Shown here piece by piece: positions 1 to 11,200 of a stretch of DNA of 64,000 nucleotides. This stretch comes from Meghimatium bilineatum (lineage: Eukaryota; Mollusca; Gastropoda; Stylommatophora; Philomycidae): positions 6,802,640-6,866,639 of the forward strand of contig CM067298.1 in the NCBI GenBank assembly GCA_034231615.1. The letters run 5' to 3'. The number at the start of each line of letters is the position of its first letter. Position 1 is the first letter of the stretch. The position numbers and the translations under genes are program-made. The notes under the pieces were generated by a model. The model was not told where the DNA came from. It did no database searches and saw only the letters and a list, made by a program, of their open reading frames with translations.

Positions 1-600
1 TGCCCAAGCAAGCAATCATGTGTGATACATAGTGACTATTTGTCTCTGCCCAAGCAAGCAATCATGTGTGATACATAGTGACTATTTGTCTCTGCCCAAG
101 CAAGCAATCATGTGTGAGACATAGTGACTATTTGTCTCTGCCCAAGCAAGCAATCATGTGTGAGACATAGTGACTATTTGTCTCTGCCCAAGCAAGCAAT
201 CATGTGTGAGACATAGTGACTATTTGTCTCTGCCCGAGCAAGCAATCATGTGTGAGACATAGTGACTATTTGTCTCTGCCCGAGCAGGCAATCATGTGTG
301 AGACATAGTGACTATTTGTCTCTGCCCGAGCAAGCAATCATGTGTGAGACATAGTGACTATTTGTCTCTGCCCGAGCAAGCAATCATGTGTGAGACATAG
401 TGACTATTTGTCTCTGCCCAAGCAAGCAATCATGTGTGAGACATAGTGACTATTTGTCTCTGCCCGAGCAAGCAATCATGTGTGAGACATAGTGACTATT
501 TGTCTCTGCCCGAGCAAGCAATCATGTGTGAGACATAGTGACTATTTGTCTCTGCCCGAGCAAGCAATCATGTGTGAGACATAGTGACTATTTGTCTCTT
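1..600. repeat. 46-bp minisatellite, about 13 copies
   Basis: Units begin tgcccaagcaagcaatcatg and repeat every 46 bp, continuing beyond the window's left edge. Copies differ at few sites (gatacat or gagacat, ccaag or ccgag), so recent homogenisation is likely. Confidence 0.97.
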
Positions 601-1003
601 CAATTTACACTGACCTGCTTCCTAACCACCTGTAAAGACGCACAAGGCTACCATATGTTTGTATATTACTACACAATCATACTTTTAGACATGCCTTTCT
701 TCCGATAGCCAAAAAAGATCTACTGCACATGCCATAGAATACAGTGGTAGTGCAACCTGCGTACTCATTAACAGCGGCTCTTGATGGTACTAAAATATTG
801 TGTTTCTGCAGAACTAATTACTGCACCTTGTACTGTGTTGCAGGTTCAGTTGTTCCCCCTTTGTCATGCTACATTTCAATTTTGTAAAGTTAATAATATA
901 AAAAAACATTAAATAGATTAAATATTAGTTTTACATCTCACAATACACAGAATTAACATGACAATCAATATAAGGTAAAACTGCGTGAAACGTAACAACA
1001 ATT

Positions 1004-1314
1004 GTACTTACGTAAAACACAAGTTTTTTAAAACAGTTCCACTTAGACACGCTGGACTATCACTAAAACTAGTGGGTAATGATGTGCAAACAAGAAAATA
1101 TACAAATTACAAAACATATTCAACGTTTCAACCAAAAGGTCTTATAATGTTTTGTGCGTATCTTGATAAAGACCTTTTGGTCGAAATGTTGAATATGTTT
1201 TGAAAATTGTTATTTGTATGTTTTCTTGTTTGCACATCATTACCCACTAGTTTTAGTGATAGTCCAGCGTGTCTAAGTAGAACTGTTTTAAAAACCTGTG
1301 TTTTACATAAGTAC
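1004..1314. repeat. Long palindrome (arms about 140 bp, 25-nt loop)
   Basis: 1004-1143 is matched in inverted orientation by 1169-1314 with few mismatches. The arms flank a loop at 1144-1168 and include aaagaccttttggtcgaaat. The same motif occurs near 5350, 20480 and 37400, so this looks like an inverted pair of element ends. It contains no gene; the open frames over it are mirror images of each other. Confidence 0.85.
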
Positions 1315-1539
1315 AGAATCAACAGCAAGGTCTTTATCAAGATCAGGACAAATAAATATAGATTGTCCCTGTTTTTAAAAGAGCTGGAATATCTTTAGGG
1401 TCGAAATGTTGATCCTGTGTATTGTTTCACCTAAAACTACTATTTAATACTTTTTAAATTTTTTCTTTCACACATTTTTTTCTTTAAACATAAAAAAGAC
1501 AATAATAATATCAGGATATAGTACCCCGCCAAATAGTAT

Positions 1540-2090
1540 TACATAAGAAAAACTTAAAGCTGGTGAATAGTTTCAAATATTTAGGAACATTAATAACTTC
1601 AGATGGTAAATGCAAAACCAAAATTATAAGCATAATAGGACAAGCAAAAGTAGCATTCCATAGAATGAAAAATATCCTATGCAACAAGTCCATATCGATG
1701 GATACTAGAAAATGTATCCTGAAATGCTACATTGAACCAGTACTACTCTATGGAAGTGAAGCATAAATGTGGTTTATTCGAAGAGTTACGCATTCCTTGG
1801 ACAGCAAAGATTACTAATGAAGAATGTCTTCGAAGGTAGGATATGAAAAAGAAGCATTATTGATAATATAAGAAAAAGACAGTCAACATTTATTGGGCAT
1901 ATAATGAGAAGAGGGGGCATTGAGAATATAGTAACAACAGGAAAGATTTAGGGAAAATCCCAGAGAAAAGATATTGGACAGTTTGACTAAATGGCTTCGA
2001 TTGACGACACAACCAGAGATATATATGAGAGATCGATGTACGTGGAGAAATATGATTGCCAACGCCATTCGGCATGGCACTTGATGATGA
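1540..2090 (+). mobile_element. LINE 3' fragment (reverse transcriptase C-terminus)
   Basis: Translation gives MNSFKYLGTLITSDGKCKTK and KCYIEPVLLYGSEA, then decayed frames resembling a non-LTR retrotransposon C-terminus, ending ATGATGATGA near 2090. Frameshifts and stops make it a pseudogene. The rest of the element is absent. Confidence 0.75.
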
Positions 2091-2971
2091 TGAAATTTGT
2101 TTCCCTAATATTCACTGACAGTTTTACTGCAATCTCATGTTCAATCTTCTTGTCACCCAATTCCTAGGGACTTCTTCAACTATAAGAGTTTTCCCACAGA
2201 CCAACAACACCACTGTCAGGGGTAGATACCAGACTCACACATTTTGTCGGAGAGTGTACCAATATTGCACCACAGCTCCACTTTCAAACTAACATGAAGA
2301 AGAACAGGAAGAACATCATAAAACATATACAAATAAACATGTTTATTACATATTATCTTTATTAAACAAAATATCTGTAATCATAAACATTGCATAAACA
2401 GGCAAAATTTTGATTGGTTTTTAAAAAAAGTTAAGAAAGCTCACACAAAAAACCATCCACCAAAATCAAGATAAGAAACTGTCAATGTATTTCTCGTTTA
2501 TATTTAAAAAAAAACCTCACAAAAAATGTCAGTTGTGATTAATGCTATACGAATGTGAGAAGCAATGCATGTCTAGGTTGTAGTATTTTGAGGCAAGATG
2601 GTCAGTATTCATCCTTGCTAAAATTGTTATATTCACCGAGTAGGTAAAATAGTTATCTCAACCATCAACTGGAAGCGACCACAAGAAGAGGTGCACACAT
2701 GCAATTCTGATCTAAATGCAAAGGATGCTACAAAATTATGTCCATGCAAGCGATCTTGAGCACTTGATTTTCTATGCTTTCAAAGGATACAATTCCATAG
2801 CACTCATTGTATTTGGATAAATTATGTGATTGCATGTGCAATCCCATGTTTGTTTATTGTCATATGAAATCACATCCAGTAGATTGTATGTTTTATAGTG
2901 TCAACTGCATGAGATGGGAAGTAACTCTGGTCACTTTTAATGACTGAAAAACCATTTTCTGTTACTTAAGT

Positions 2972-3214
2972 TATGTATTCAGTACAAGAAACCATTGTAT
3001 GCAATGTATTCATTACAAGAAACCATTGTATGCCATGTATTCAGTACAAGAAACTATTGTATGCGATGTATTCAGTACAAGAAACCATTGTATGCCATGT
3101 ATTCAGTACAAGAAACCATTGTATGCCATGTATTCAGTACAAGAAACCATTGTATGCCATGTATTCAGTACAAGAAACTATTGTATGCCATGTATTCAGT
3201 ATAAGAGTAATTTG
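2972..3214. repeat. 31-bp minisatellite, about 8 copies
   Basis: Units contain gtattcagtacaagaaac and repeat every 31 bp. Since 31 is not a multiple of three, three overlapping frames show the same peptides in rotation (MYSVQETIV, CHVFSTRNH). They are not genes. Confidence 0.95.
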
Positions 3215-3598
3215 TGCACACATAAATAAAAGTTAGTGTAAACATCTGAACCTTGCATTATTATAATTTATTTGCATTCAATGTAAGAGCTAGAAAAATG
3301 CCAACAAAATGTCTAAAATGCAAGAGCTTAAGTTGCTAATAGTATAATTGCTCAATATGCTCACAAGAGCTTAAGTTACTCACCAGTACAAGAGCTAAAT
3401 GTGCTCACACAAGAGCTTAAATTGCTCACAGTACAAGAGCTAAATGTACTCACAAATGTATAGACAACAGAGTATAATTTTATTATGCTCATTTTAACCT
3501 TTTAGCTGCTAAATTATTTTCTCAATGACTTTCAACTTGTGCTTAATCATTCTCTAGTCCTGTAGATATAAGTCATCTTTCACTGAAAGCTTTTCATT

Positions 3599-3697
3599 GG
3601 CACCATAAAACATCTACCACATGGTTGGGATGGCACCATAAAACATCTACCACATGGTTGGGATGGCACCATAAAACATCTACCACATGGTTGGGAT
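3599..3697. repeat. 33-bp tandem repeat, 3 copies
   Basis: Three near-identical units beginning ggcaccataaaacatctacc. Confidence 0.95.
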
Positions 3698-3849
3698 GAT
3701 TTACACATGCTGGCACTTATCTATTTCAAAGTGAAATCAATTTTAGCAATGACTAGATAGATAACAAATGTGAATAAACTAATCAATAGATGCTAAACGA
3801 TTAAAATATAACAAAAGTGAATTAACTTATCAATAGTTGCTAAAGGGTT

Positions 3850-4075
3850 AAAATATACTCCTGCGATTCAAAAAGTGGTACAGAACCATTTCATCATCAG
3901 ATGCTGTCTCCACAACAAAGGTTAGCTTTAACAGACCTCCAACATCCCCCGTCTCTTGTTTTGATGATGCACTCTGCTGGACTGTAACCTGTCTATCTTG
4001 TGATATTACTCTCCCACTTGTATCTCTGCCTACTTCTTGCTCACTTCCCTTTGACTTTACCCTCAAGTAAGGTCT
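3850..4075 (-). mobile_element. LINE 3' fragment, same family as 34244-34520
   Basis: The minus strand reads VKSKGSEQEVGRDTSGR and ETGDVGGLLK, which match the frames of the LINE tail at 34340-34500 (VKSKGTEQEVG, KTGDVGDLLQP). It is a short decayed 3' end. Confidence 0.7.
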
Positions 4076-4453
4076 TCAATAAGGTGTCATGTCTATTAAT
4101 GTGTCTAAAACATTTTAGTGTCCAAAACATTTTATTTGTCTGATCTTTCTTCATGTTAAGTGTTTTTCAAGACCATTTACAGCTTACTCTTTTACTAAAA
4201 AAAACTAGCCAGTGAAACAGTGAAATTTGATAAAATTAATCAAAATAAATATAACACAGTACACTATATACTTGTTTATTTTTGCGTTGTCCAATTTATG
4301 ATTCATGTTAAGTGATATAATAACATCAATTAAATTATATAATAAGATCAATTATATGATATAATAAGAGTAAATAACAGTCCAGTAATTGGTCCCGATA
4401 CCCTAACAAAAAATGATTAATTCTAACAAGTTGTTATCGTAAAAAAAAAACCC

Positions 4454-4588
4454 AGTGATAATTTATGCTTTATATTTCAATGATAATTTGTGCTTTATAT
4501 GTCAATGATAATTTGTGCTTTATATATCAATGATAATTTGTGCTTTATATTTCAATGATAATTTGTGCTTTATATTTCAATGATAATT
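4454..4588. repeat. 24-bp tandem repeat, about 5 copies
   Basis: Units tcaatgataatttgtgcttt plus tata-type ends. Confidence 0.9.
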
Positions 4589-4599
4589 TAATACTCTAC

Positions 4600-6800
4600 T
4601 CTCATGCACATTTTATAAATAATTATATGTTAAGATCATCATCATTATTGCACTTTAACCTCTTACCATTTGTTCTTCAATATTTTTCAAACACTGGAAG
4701 ATGTTTGCATCGGTGAACAAATACTGTGACACCTGCAAAAAGTCTCAACATAACATCCCCAAATCTCCAATCTTATGAAGGTGTCTTAATTTCCCGGAAA
4801 TTGTTCATTGGTGTAATATACTTTTATTCAAGCCAAAGGTTCTTAGCAATGCACCCTACTCAAGGGACCTCCGAGTTTATTATTCATTCCTGATAGGACA
4901 AGTGAGTGTATGTGTAAGTGATTAAATGTTAAATATATACAAAAGTTTGGTTGAGATTAATGTGCATTCATATATAGGAATAAATATCTAACACAGTTAT
5001 TAAATAAAATAATTTTTTACCCTATAAACATAAAATGTGCAGATCACAAAATTTTTCTGCTTTCTCGTTTGTTCAAGAAGAATTTCTTAGATCTCTTTGT
5101 GTGATCTGATTATTAAGTACTGTTTGCTTATTACAATTTTTCTTGTCAATGTCCAGTTGTTACTCTTGGCAGCTCAATGCCATTTCTTAAAATAGTGAAG
5201 ATTTTTTGAAGTTGACAATAATTCATACAGTGTGTTCATGACTTTCGAAAATTGAAGCAAAACTCAAGTCCAAGATGCAAATCTAGGAAACAGGCTGATT
5301 AAGCTTTGCTAATCACTGGATACACGAGAAATGATGTTTTTACCAAAAGGCCTTTATCAAGAATACATTCAAAATGTAAATGACTAGCAAATCACTTGAT
5401 GAAGTAGTCTGTATATTTCCTGGTGCTCTCTTAAATAACATGTAGAAATAAATCTTCAATATGAATAGAATTAACAGACAAAAATGGCAACATTAAATTA
5501 CACAAGCTTTGTCACAATATTTTCTACATAAATGACAGTCAAAATAATAAGATCTTTGCCAACAAAATATAAATATATACACATTTTAGCATACAATTAA
5601 TACATGACTAGTTCTCTTATTTAAAAAAAATATATTTGGTTCACTACGGAATGATGTGTCTACATTGTTTAAGAAACCAACTATAAACTCATTAAAAACA
5701 TAGCCTATTTATATTAAGGAATTGAGTAAGGGAAAATAAGCAGTGTTAGCATTTAACTCAGTGTATGCCCGCCTCCAAAAAGCTAAATTCTTTACCCTTC
5801 TCAAAGAACATAAATGAGGACGTGATTACTTCTAATAAAATTATAACAAAAAAATATTTCATTGTGATACATTATACATCAAAATACTCAGAATTAAATT
5901 GAGCTTTGAAAATACATGCTGATCGAAATAAACACAAAAACAACATTAAAAGTGATGAACTATTCAAATTGGGATATACCTTAGGTAGTCTAAGATTTGC
6001 AAATACATGATTTCAAATCTATTAGGTAGTCTAGCCATAGATTAAGGATTAACACTTGCTGAACAAATTCTGCAAATGTCAAATGTTCAATATATATACA
6101 TGATATATATATACCTTTGGTGACAAACCTCTACGATCATCAATATGGGGCTTTTAAATTCATGATAGAAAACACAAATGTTCATTATGATATTTGAACA
6201 ATTTCAAAGTTCTATGACATGAAAACAAAAATTTGATGTAATAAAATGCTGTTAATGTCTCAAAAATGAACAAACACACTTGGTAATGGGAGATAAGTAT
6301 CCTTTGGATTGCTGATCAGCTAAGTCTTCAACAAGGCAAAGAAAAATATCAAACACTGATTTGTCATGATATACAATAACAGTATGATTTATGATACACA
6401 CTAACTGTACGATTGATGATACACATGAACTGTATGGTTGATGATAAGGCAAGATACGTTATAGAATGATCAGTGATCTAGACTCTAACAAGGGCAGTGA
6501 TTTTTTTTAATAGGAACATTATCCATGACAAAATAGCTCAGTGTCTGGGTGTAGTACAAAGTGTGAGATACATCAGTAGAAGGGTTGATCTCTCAGTATA
6601 ACATCAAGTTACTGTTCAGCAGACAACGGAGTGCTGTGATCAGTGACTAATATCTGACTGCTAGTATCAACATCTACTGCAGACTTTGTCTACTCAAATT
6701 CTAGAGTATCACTCAGAGCACATAACTCCATAGCTCAAATGATAATCCCTAGGAAAAAAATACATTTTAAACAATATGCCACAGCCTGATTTTGAACCCA
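4600..6800. other. AT-rich intergenic stretch, no gene seen
   Basis: No open frame with family features. Near 5341-5366 the minus strand carries ttgataaaggccttttggta, a stray copy of the hairpin motif at 1165 and 37400. The rest is unrecognised AT-rich sequence. Confidence 0.6.
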
Positions 6801-6809
6801 CAACCGAAC

Positions 6810-6985
6810 CCGTGTGTAGGAGTATGAAAGGAGAACAAAGAATAGTGACACTGTTATCTGCCAAGTACATTGTTAAGAGGTGACTAAGGTTTGGAGGATG
6901 GGTGTGTCAGGACAAAATGTGCGCTGATTGCAGCTAAGCTGTAAACCATGATATAACACAATGCACTCTCTGGACTTTTTTTTGT
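6810..6985 (+). mobile_element. SINE family A copy, truncated
   Basis: Contains caaagaatagtgacactgtt, the gtgactaagg segment and ctgtaaaccatgatataaca, in the order of the full copies at 13286 and 13972, with a deletion in the middle. Confidence 0.7.
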
Positions 6986-6989
6986 AGCA

Positions 6990-7190
6990 TGTCCTATTCA
7001 GGATGTTGCCATCCACCCAGCACATTTTGGCTGTAGTTATTTTCTATGCAATATAAATATGTTCAGTAGTTTGTCATTGCTTTCTGAATAGTCAGGGTAC
7101 AAAAATGCCTGCTGCGGGATTCCAATCCGGTACCTTGGCCATCAGACGCTCTCTAAACCACGCCGCCACAGAGCTGGACAACATTCTGTT
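6990..7190 (-). mobile_element. tRNA-derived SINE (family B)
   Basis: On the minus strand it starts near 7185 with ctctgtggcggcgtggttta (A-box-like) and has ggattggaatccc (B-box-like) about 40 nt later. The body is colinear with 17333-17525: both contain ttcagaaagcaatg and tttatattgc, then actacagccaaaa. The tRNA-like head and shared body identify a SINE. Confidence 0.72.
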
Positions 7191-7550
7191 AATCTGCTAA
7201 ATAGTGAGAATTACGCAGAAGAAAATAAAGAACCCCCAGTCTGATACACATAAGGCAACTGGTTTGACCACTTCGATACCATGCTACCTGGGAGAAATTT
7301 GAAGAGAAACAGAGAAAAAAAGAATCTCCTGCAACTACATACTTTTTCAAGAGTTGGTGCTCTTCTAATAGAAGTTATGAAAAACACTCCAATGAAATTA
7401 TACCCCCAAAAAAAACGAGAAATAACTCAGACATATTGAGACTTCAAACAACCGCATTAAGAGTAACACGCATTATAACAAAAGATGAAATAATCAAAAT
7501 CAATGAATATTCTAGAATTTTTTTTTTTAATTTCCCGTACAAATTATGTG

Positions 7551-7745
7551 CTTTTCTTTATTCATTCTCAAAATCCTGCAGGTTAGAATTATGTAGTCCA
7601 AAGAAGAGAATCAGCTATATAATGGTTTACAGTTTAGCTGTGATATCTGCACCTTTCTGGCTGATATCTGACTCTAGTATGCTATTTTAGTATAGTGGTA
7701 GCAACCCCCATCCCTTCTTAGCATGTCATAATGGTAGGTCACTAC
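7551..7745 (-). mobile_element. SINE family A copy
   Basis: The minus strand matches the 3' half of family A: tagctgtaaaccat, then ggacta, then ctgcaggattttgagaatg. It lies in the presumed 3' flank of GALK2. Confidence 0.7.
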
Positions 7746-7998
7746 TCACTGCTTTCCCATCAGACTCAGCAACAAACAAATAATTTCTTTTGTACCGGGG
7801 AGGGGGAATTTGGTTACTTATATTTTGTTTCCTTTGATTTGTAGTGACTAATATCATGTTCTCCTCCCCCCCCCCCTTCTTAAAGAAACCAACCATATCT
7901 ACAGATTTGTGCTGAAAAGTTTATACAAAATATAAATGCATAAAATAAAAATGTCTTATAGGTTTGTACAACTAAAATCAAAAATATAAAATAGAATT

Positions 7999-8206
7999 CT
8001 ATTCAAAATGATAATATGCAGCCCCGCTACCAGGGATAGTGGCAAACAGTGCTTCCTTAACCTTAACCTTTTTCTCTGGATTGGGTATGTAGTAGTCATC
8101 CCTGACGCCGGTCAGAAGTGGAAGAACGTCCTGTGATTTGACAATGGAAACTGTGCACCCACCCCATCCAGCTCCTGTCATCCTGGAACCAACCGCACCA
8201 TTTTTT
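7999..8206 (-). CDS. GALK2: GALK2 exon 9 (last coding exon)
   Basis: A 208-nt exon opening with a split Lys codon, then [20 protein letters not shown] (third GHMP motif) and the C-terminal [17 protein letters not shown]. The TAG stop is at 8001-7999. I saw no AATAAA signal close downstream. Confidence 0.96.
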
Positions 8207-11200
8207 CTACAATACAAAAAAAATTAAGCAACACAAACCATGATATTGATAGGAACTAGATATTTTAGGTATTAAAATAGTACAACAGTTATTTTATGTA
8301 TAAAAAAAAGTACTGCAATTATTTTAGGTATAAAAACAGTAAAACAGCTATTTTAGGTATAAAAAGAGTAAAACAATTAATTTATGTATAAAAACAATAA
8401 ACAATTACAACTGCTCTTTCTGTGAATTAAACTGTATTTTTCTTAAGCTGTGTGAAAGTTTGACAGATATTTTCTAGAGAATGTTCTGTGCTGATAAATA
8501 ATTTGATTGACTTTTAAGATAATCATTGTACATATATTAACAAGTATAATCTCCCACACAAATTCAATCAAACTACTCTTTTATTTTAAGAATCAACATT
8601 TTAAAACTACTCTCAAGAGAAAATTTATAATCACAATATTCCCGCAGGTTGCCATTACTTTCGGGAAGGAACAACCGCTAATCGAACACCGTAAAGAATA
8701 CATTCATTCTAGTCTGTCATTTTGGCGGAAGCCAAAATCTTTTATTTTTATTTGACATTATTTTTTTACTTCATTTACTTGTACTTATTTTAATTTTATA
8801 CATTTGTATTTTTCTGGTTGCAACATACGGCTGTGAAACATGGACCCTAAGTAAAACAGTGGTAAAGAAGATCAATGCCGTTGAGATGAAATGCTATAGA
8901 AAGGTACTTAGAATATCATGGAAGGAAAAAAAGAGAAACTCAGATATTATAAACACATTGAAGATTCCAGAATGTTGGTTACTAAACACAATAACAAAAC
9001 TACACCTGTTTGGTCATATAAAGAGACACAACTGTTTAGAAAGACAAATAATGGAGGGCAGAGTACCTGAGAAGAGGAGAAAGGGCAGACCAAGAAGATG
9101 ATGGACTGACGACATTAAAGATAACATGAATACATCGTTGAAAAATGCAAGCTGCATCGCTCAAGACAGAGAGGGTTCAGAGAGTTCATTGGGAAGACAA
9201 CGTTCTGGAAAGAATACTTCACATGACACTATCAAGAGAAATTCGAGTTTTGGCTTTTAGCACATCCTTGGCATGAAAACACCATGCACTCTTCTAAAAT
9301 GAAAATGAGGCTAGCAATAACATAACTTTCTTTTCCTATAACTGTATAGAAAAAAACTCAGTAATTTAGAGCAGTATTTTAAAGTCATTGTTCCAATCTG
9401 TGCAAATGAGAAGGAAAATGGAAGCCATTTTCAGTGAAATTCTTATAGACTGTGATTCTGATGATGAGGAATTCTAGTAGACAGTTATGTTTGTTTACAC
9501 AGAAGATATTATGAACACATTAGTTTCATTATGAAATGACATCATAAATAAAATAAGTATTTAGCTGCAGGATATTCTGCACTTAATATGCTGAAGTTGT
9601 AGGACCATTAGGCCTAGTCCTAGCTGGTATTTTTAGAGAGATCTCCATGTTTTGTTTGTTTTCACAGAGGATAATATGAACACGTTCGTTTGGTTATAAA
9701 ATAATATCAGAAATAGAACAGGCATAGGCATTTAGCATAACATTATCCTGGATTCAATATATCAGGGAAAAAAACAGGTGTCACTTTTTTTTCCATCTTC
9801 ATCATTTCCTCATATCACAGATACACTAACAGAACTTACAGCATTAAATTTAACAACAATTCCTTTAGTTCCATTAAAAAAAATTTATACAAAAAATCTC
9901 CAAAACAAAAAAGTTTTTGAATTTTTAAAACAACGGCAAATTGTCAAACAAAAATTCAGCTGGAGAGATTTTTATTTGGCTTACTAACCAGGACATTTTT
10001 GCATCCTGATAACGTTTTTCGGGACACTGGTACAAACCATCCTAAAAACTGTCCTAGTAAAACCGGGATGTCAGATCACCCTGTCTATAGTGACTCATAA
10101 AACTTATGACTGCACATTTTTTGCCAATTAGAACACAATATATCCAGCAAGTTCAATCCAGTTTAAGATTGCATTGCTAAGTCATTCATTCAAGACATCA
10201 CTCATTGATTGATTAAATCAGTAACTGATGTTGTCAAACGTTCTTACTATTCAGGTGGCATAAATTCCAGAATGTAGTCCTATTGATGGATACTTTAAAC
10301 TTCTCAGGATTCAAAGCGAGCTGACCTACTAAAGACATGTCTGAACACTCAGGATTCTAAGCAAGCTGACCTGCTAAGGACATGTCTGAACACTCAGGAT
10401 TCTAAGCGAGCTGACCTGCTAAGGACATGTCTGAACACTCAGGATTCTAAGCGAGCTGACCTGCTAAAGACATGTCTAAACACTATGAAATGTCCCGTCA
10501 TCATCATCTCAGACAGCCCCTTTTCCATGTTATTAGCAACCATGCCTTCTATTACTAGTTTTTCCATACTGTTATATCACTTTATATGACAGAAGCTTCA
10601 GCTTTCTTGTTATAATTTTGTTTAGGAGCCTGCCCTCTTCCACATCTACTGTATGTAACACTTCTTCATTTATCTTTTCTGCTGTCCATAGTATTCTCAA
10701 TATCCTTCTGTAGCATCTCATTTCAAATAGAAGCAATTCTCTTTGCCACTACTACTCTAAGTGTCCATGTTTCACAGTCATAAATTGGTACTGATAATAT
10801 TCCTAAATCAGATACACTTTAGCTTTACTCCTTGTGCAGTGCTCAGAATTTTTCATTTGTGCTAGATCTGATCTTAGTTAGTTATTCCTCTACGGCCAAA
10901 GATGGCACATAGGGTGGATGTCATAGAATTCCATGACTCTTGTTTCATTGCAATTTGGTCTCTTTTGGTCTTCCTCGTTTTCTCTTGCCCTTTGGTAACC
11001 ACATCACAGCTTGACAGGGGAGTCTTTCAGTATCCATTCATAGTGCGTGTCCGATGTAATTCCAGCGACACTTTCTAATATAGGTGGATACATATTCTTG
11101 TTTTGATTCTTGTCTGACAACTGTGTTTGATTTGAAGTCTGACTAACGTATGTTCAGTAGCCTTCTAAGACATTTATTATCAAATGTGTTTAGTCTTTGT

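Noticed and set aside
2973-3236. Three overlapping small frames on plus
   Set aside because: All are rotations of the same 31-bp repeat.
7436-7690. 84-residue frame on plus
   Set aside because: Overlaps a SINE copy on the other strand and AT-rich flank; no domain.
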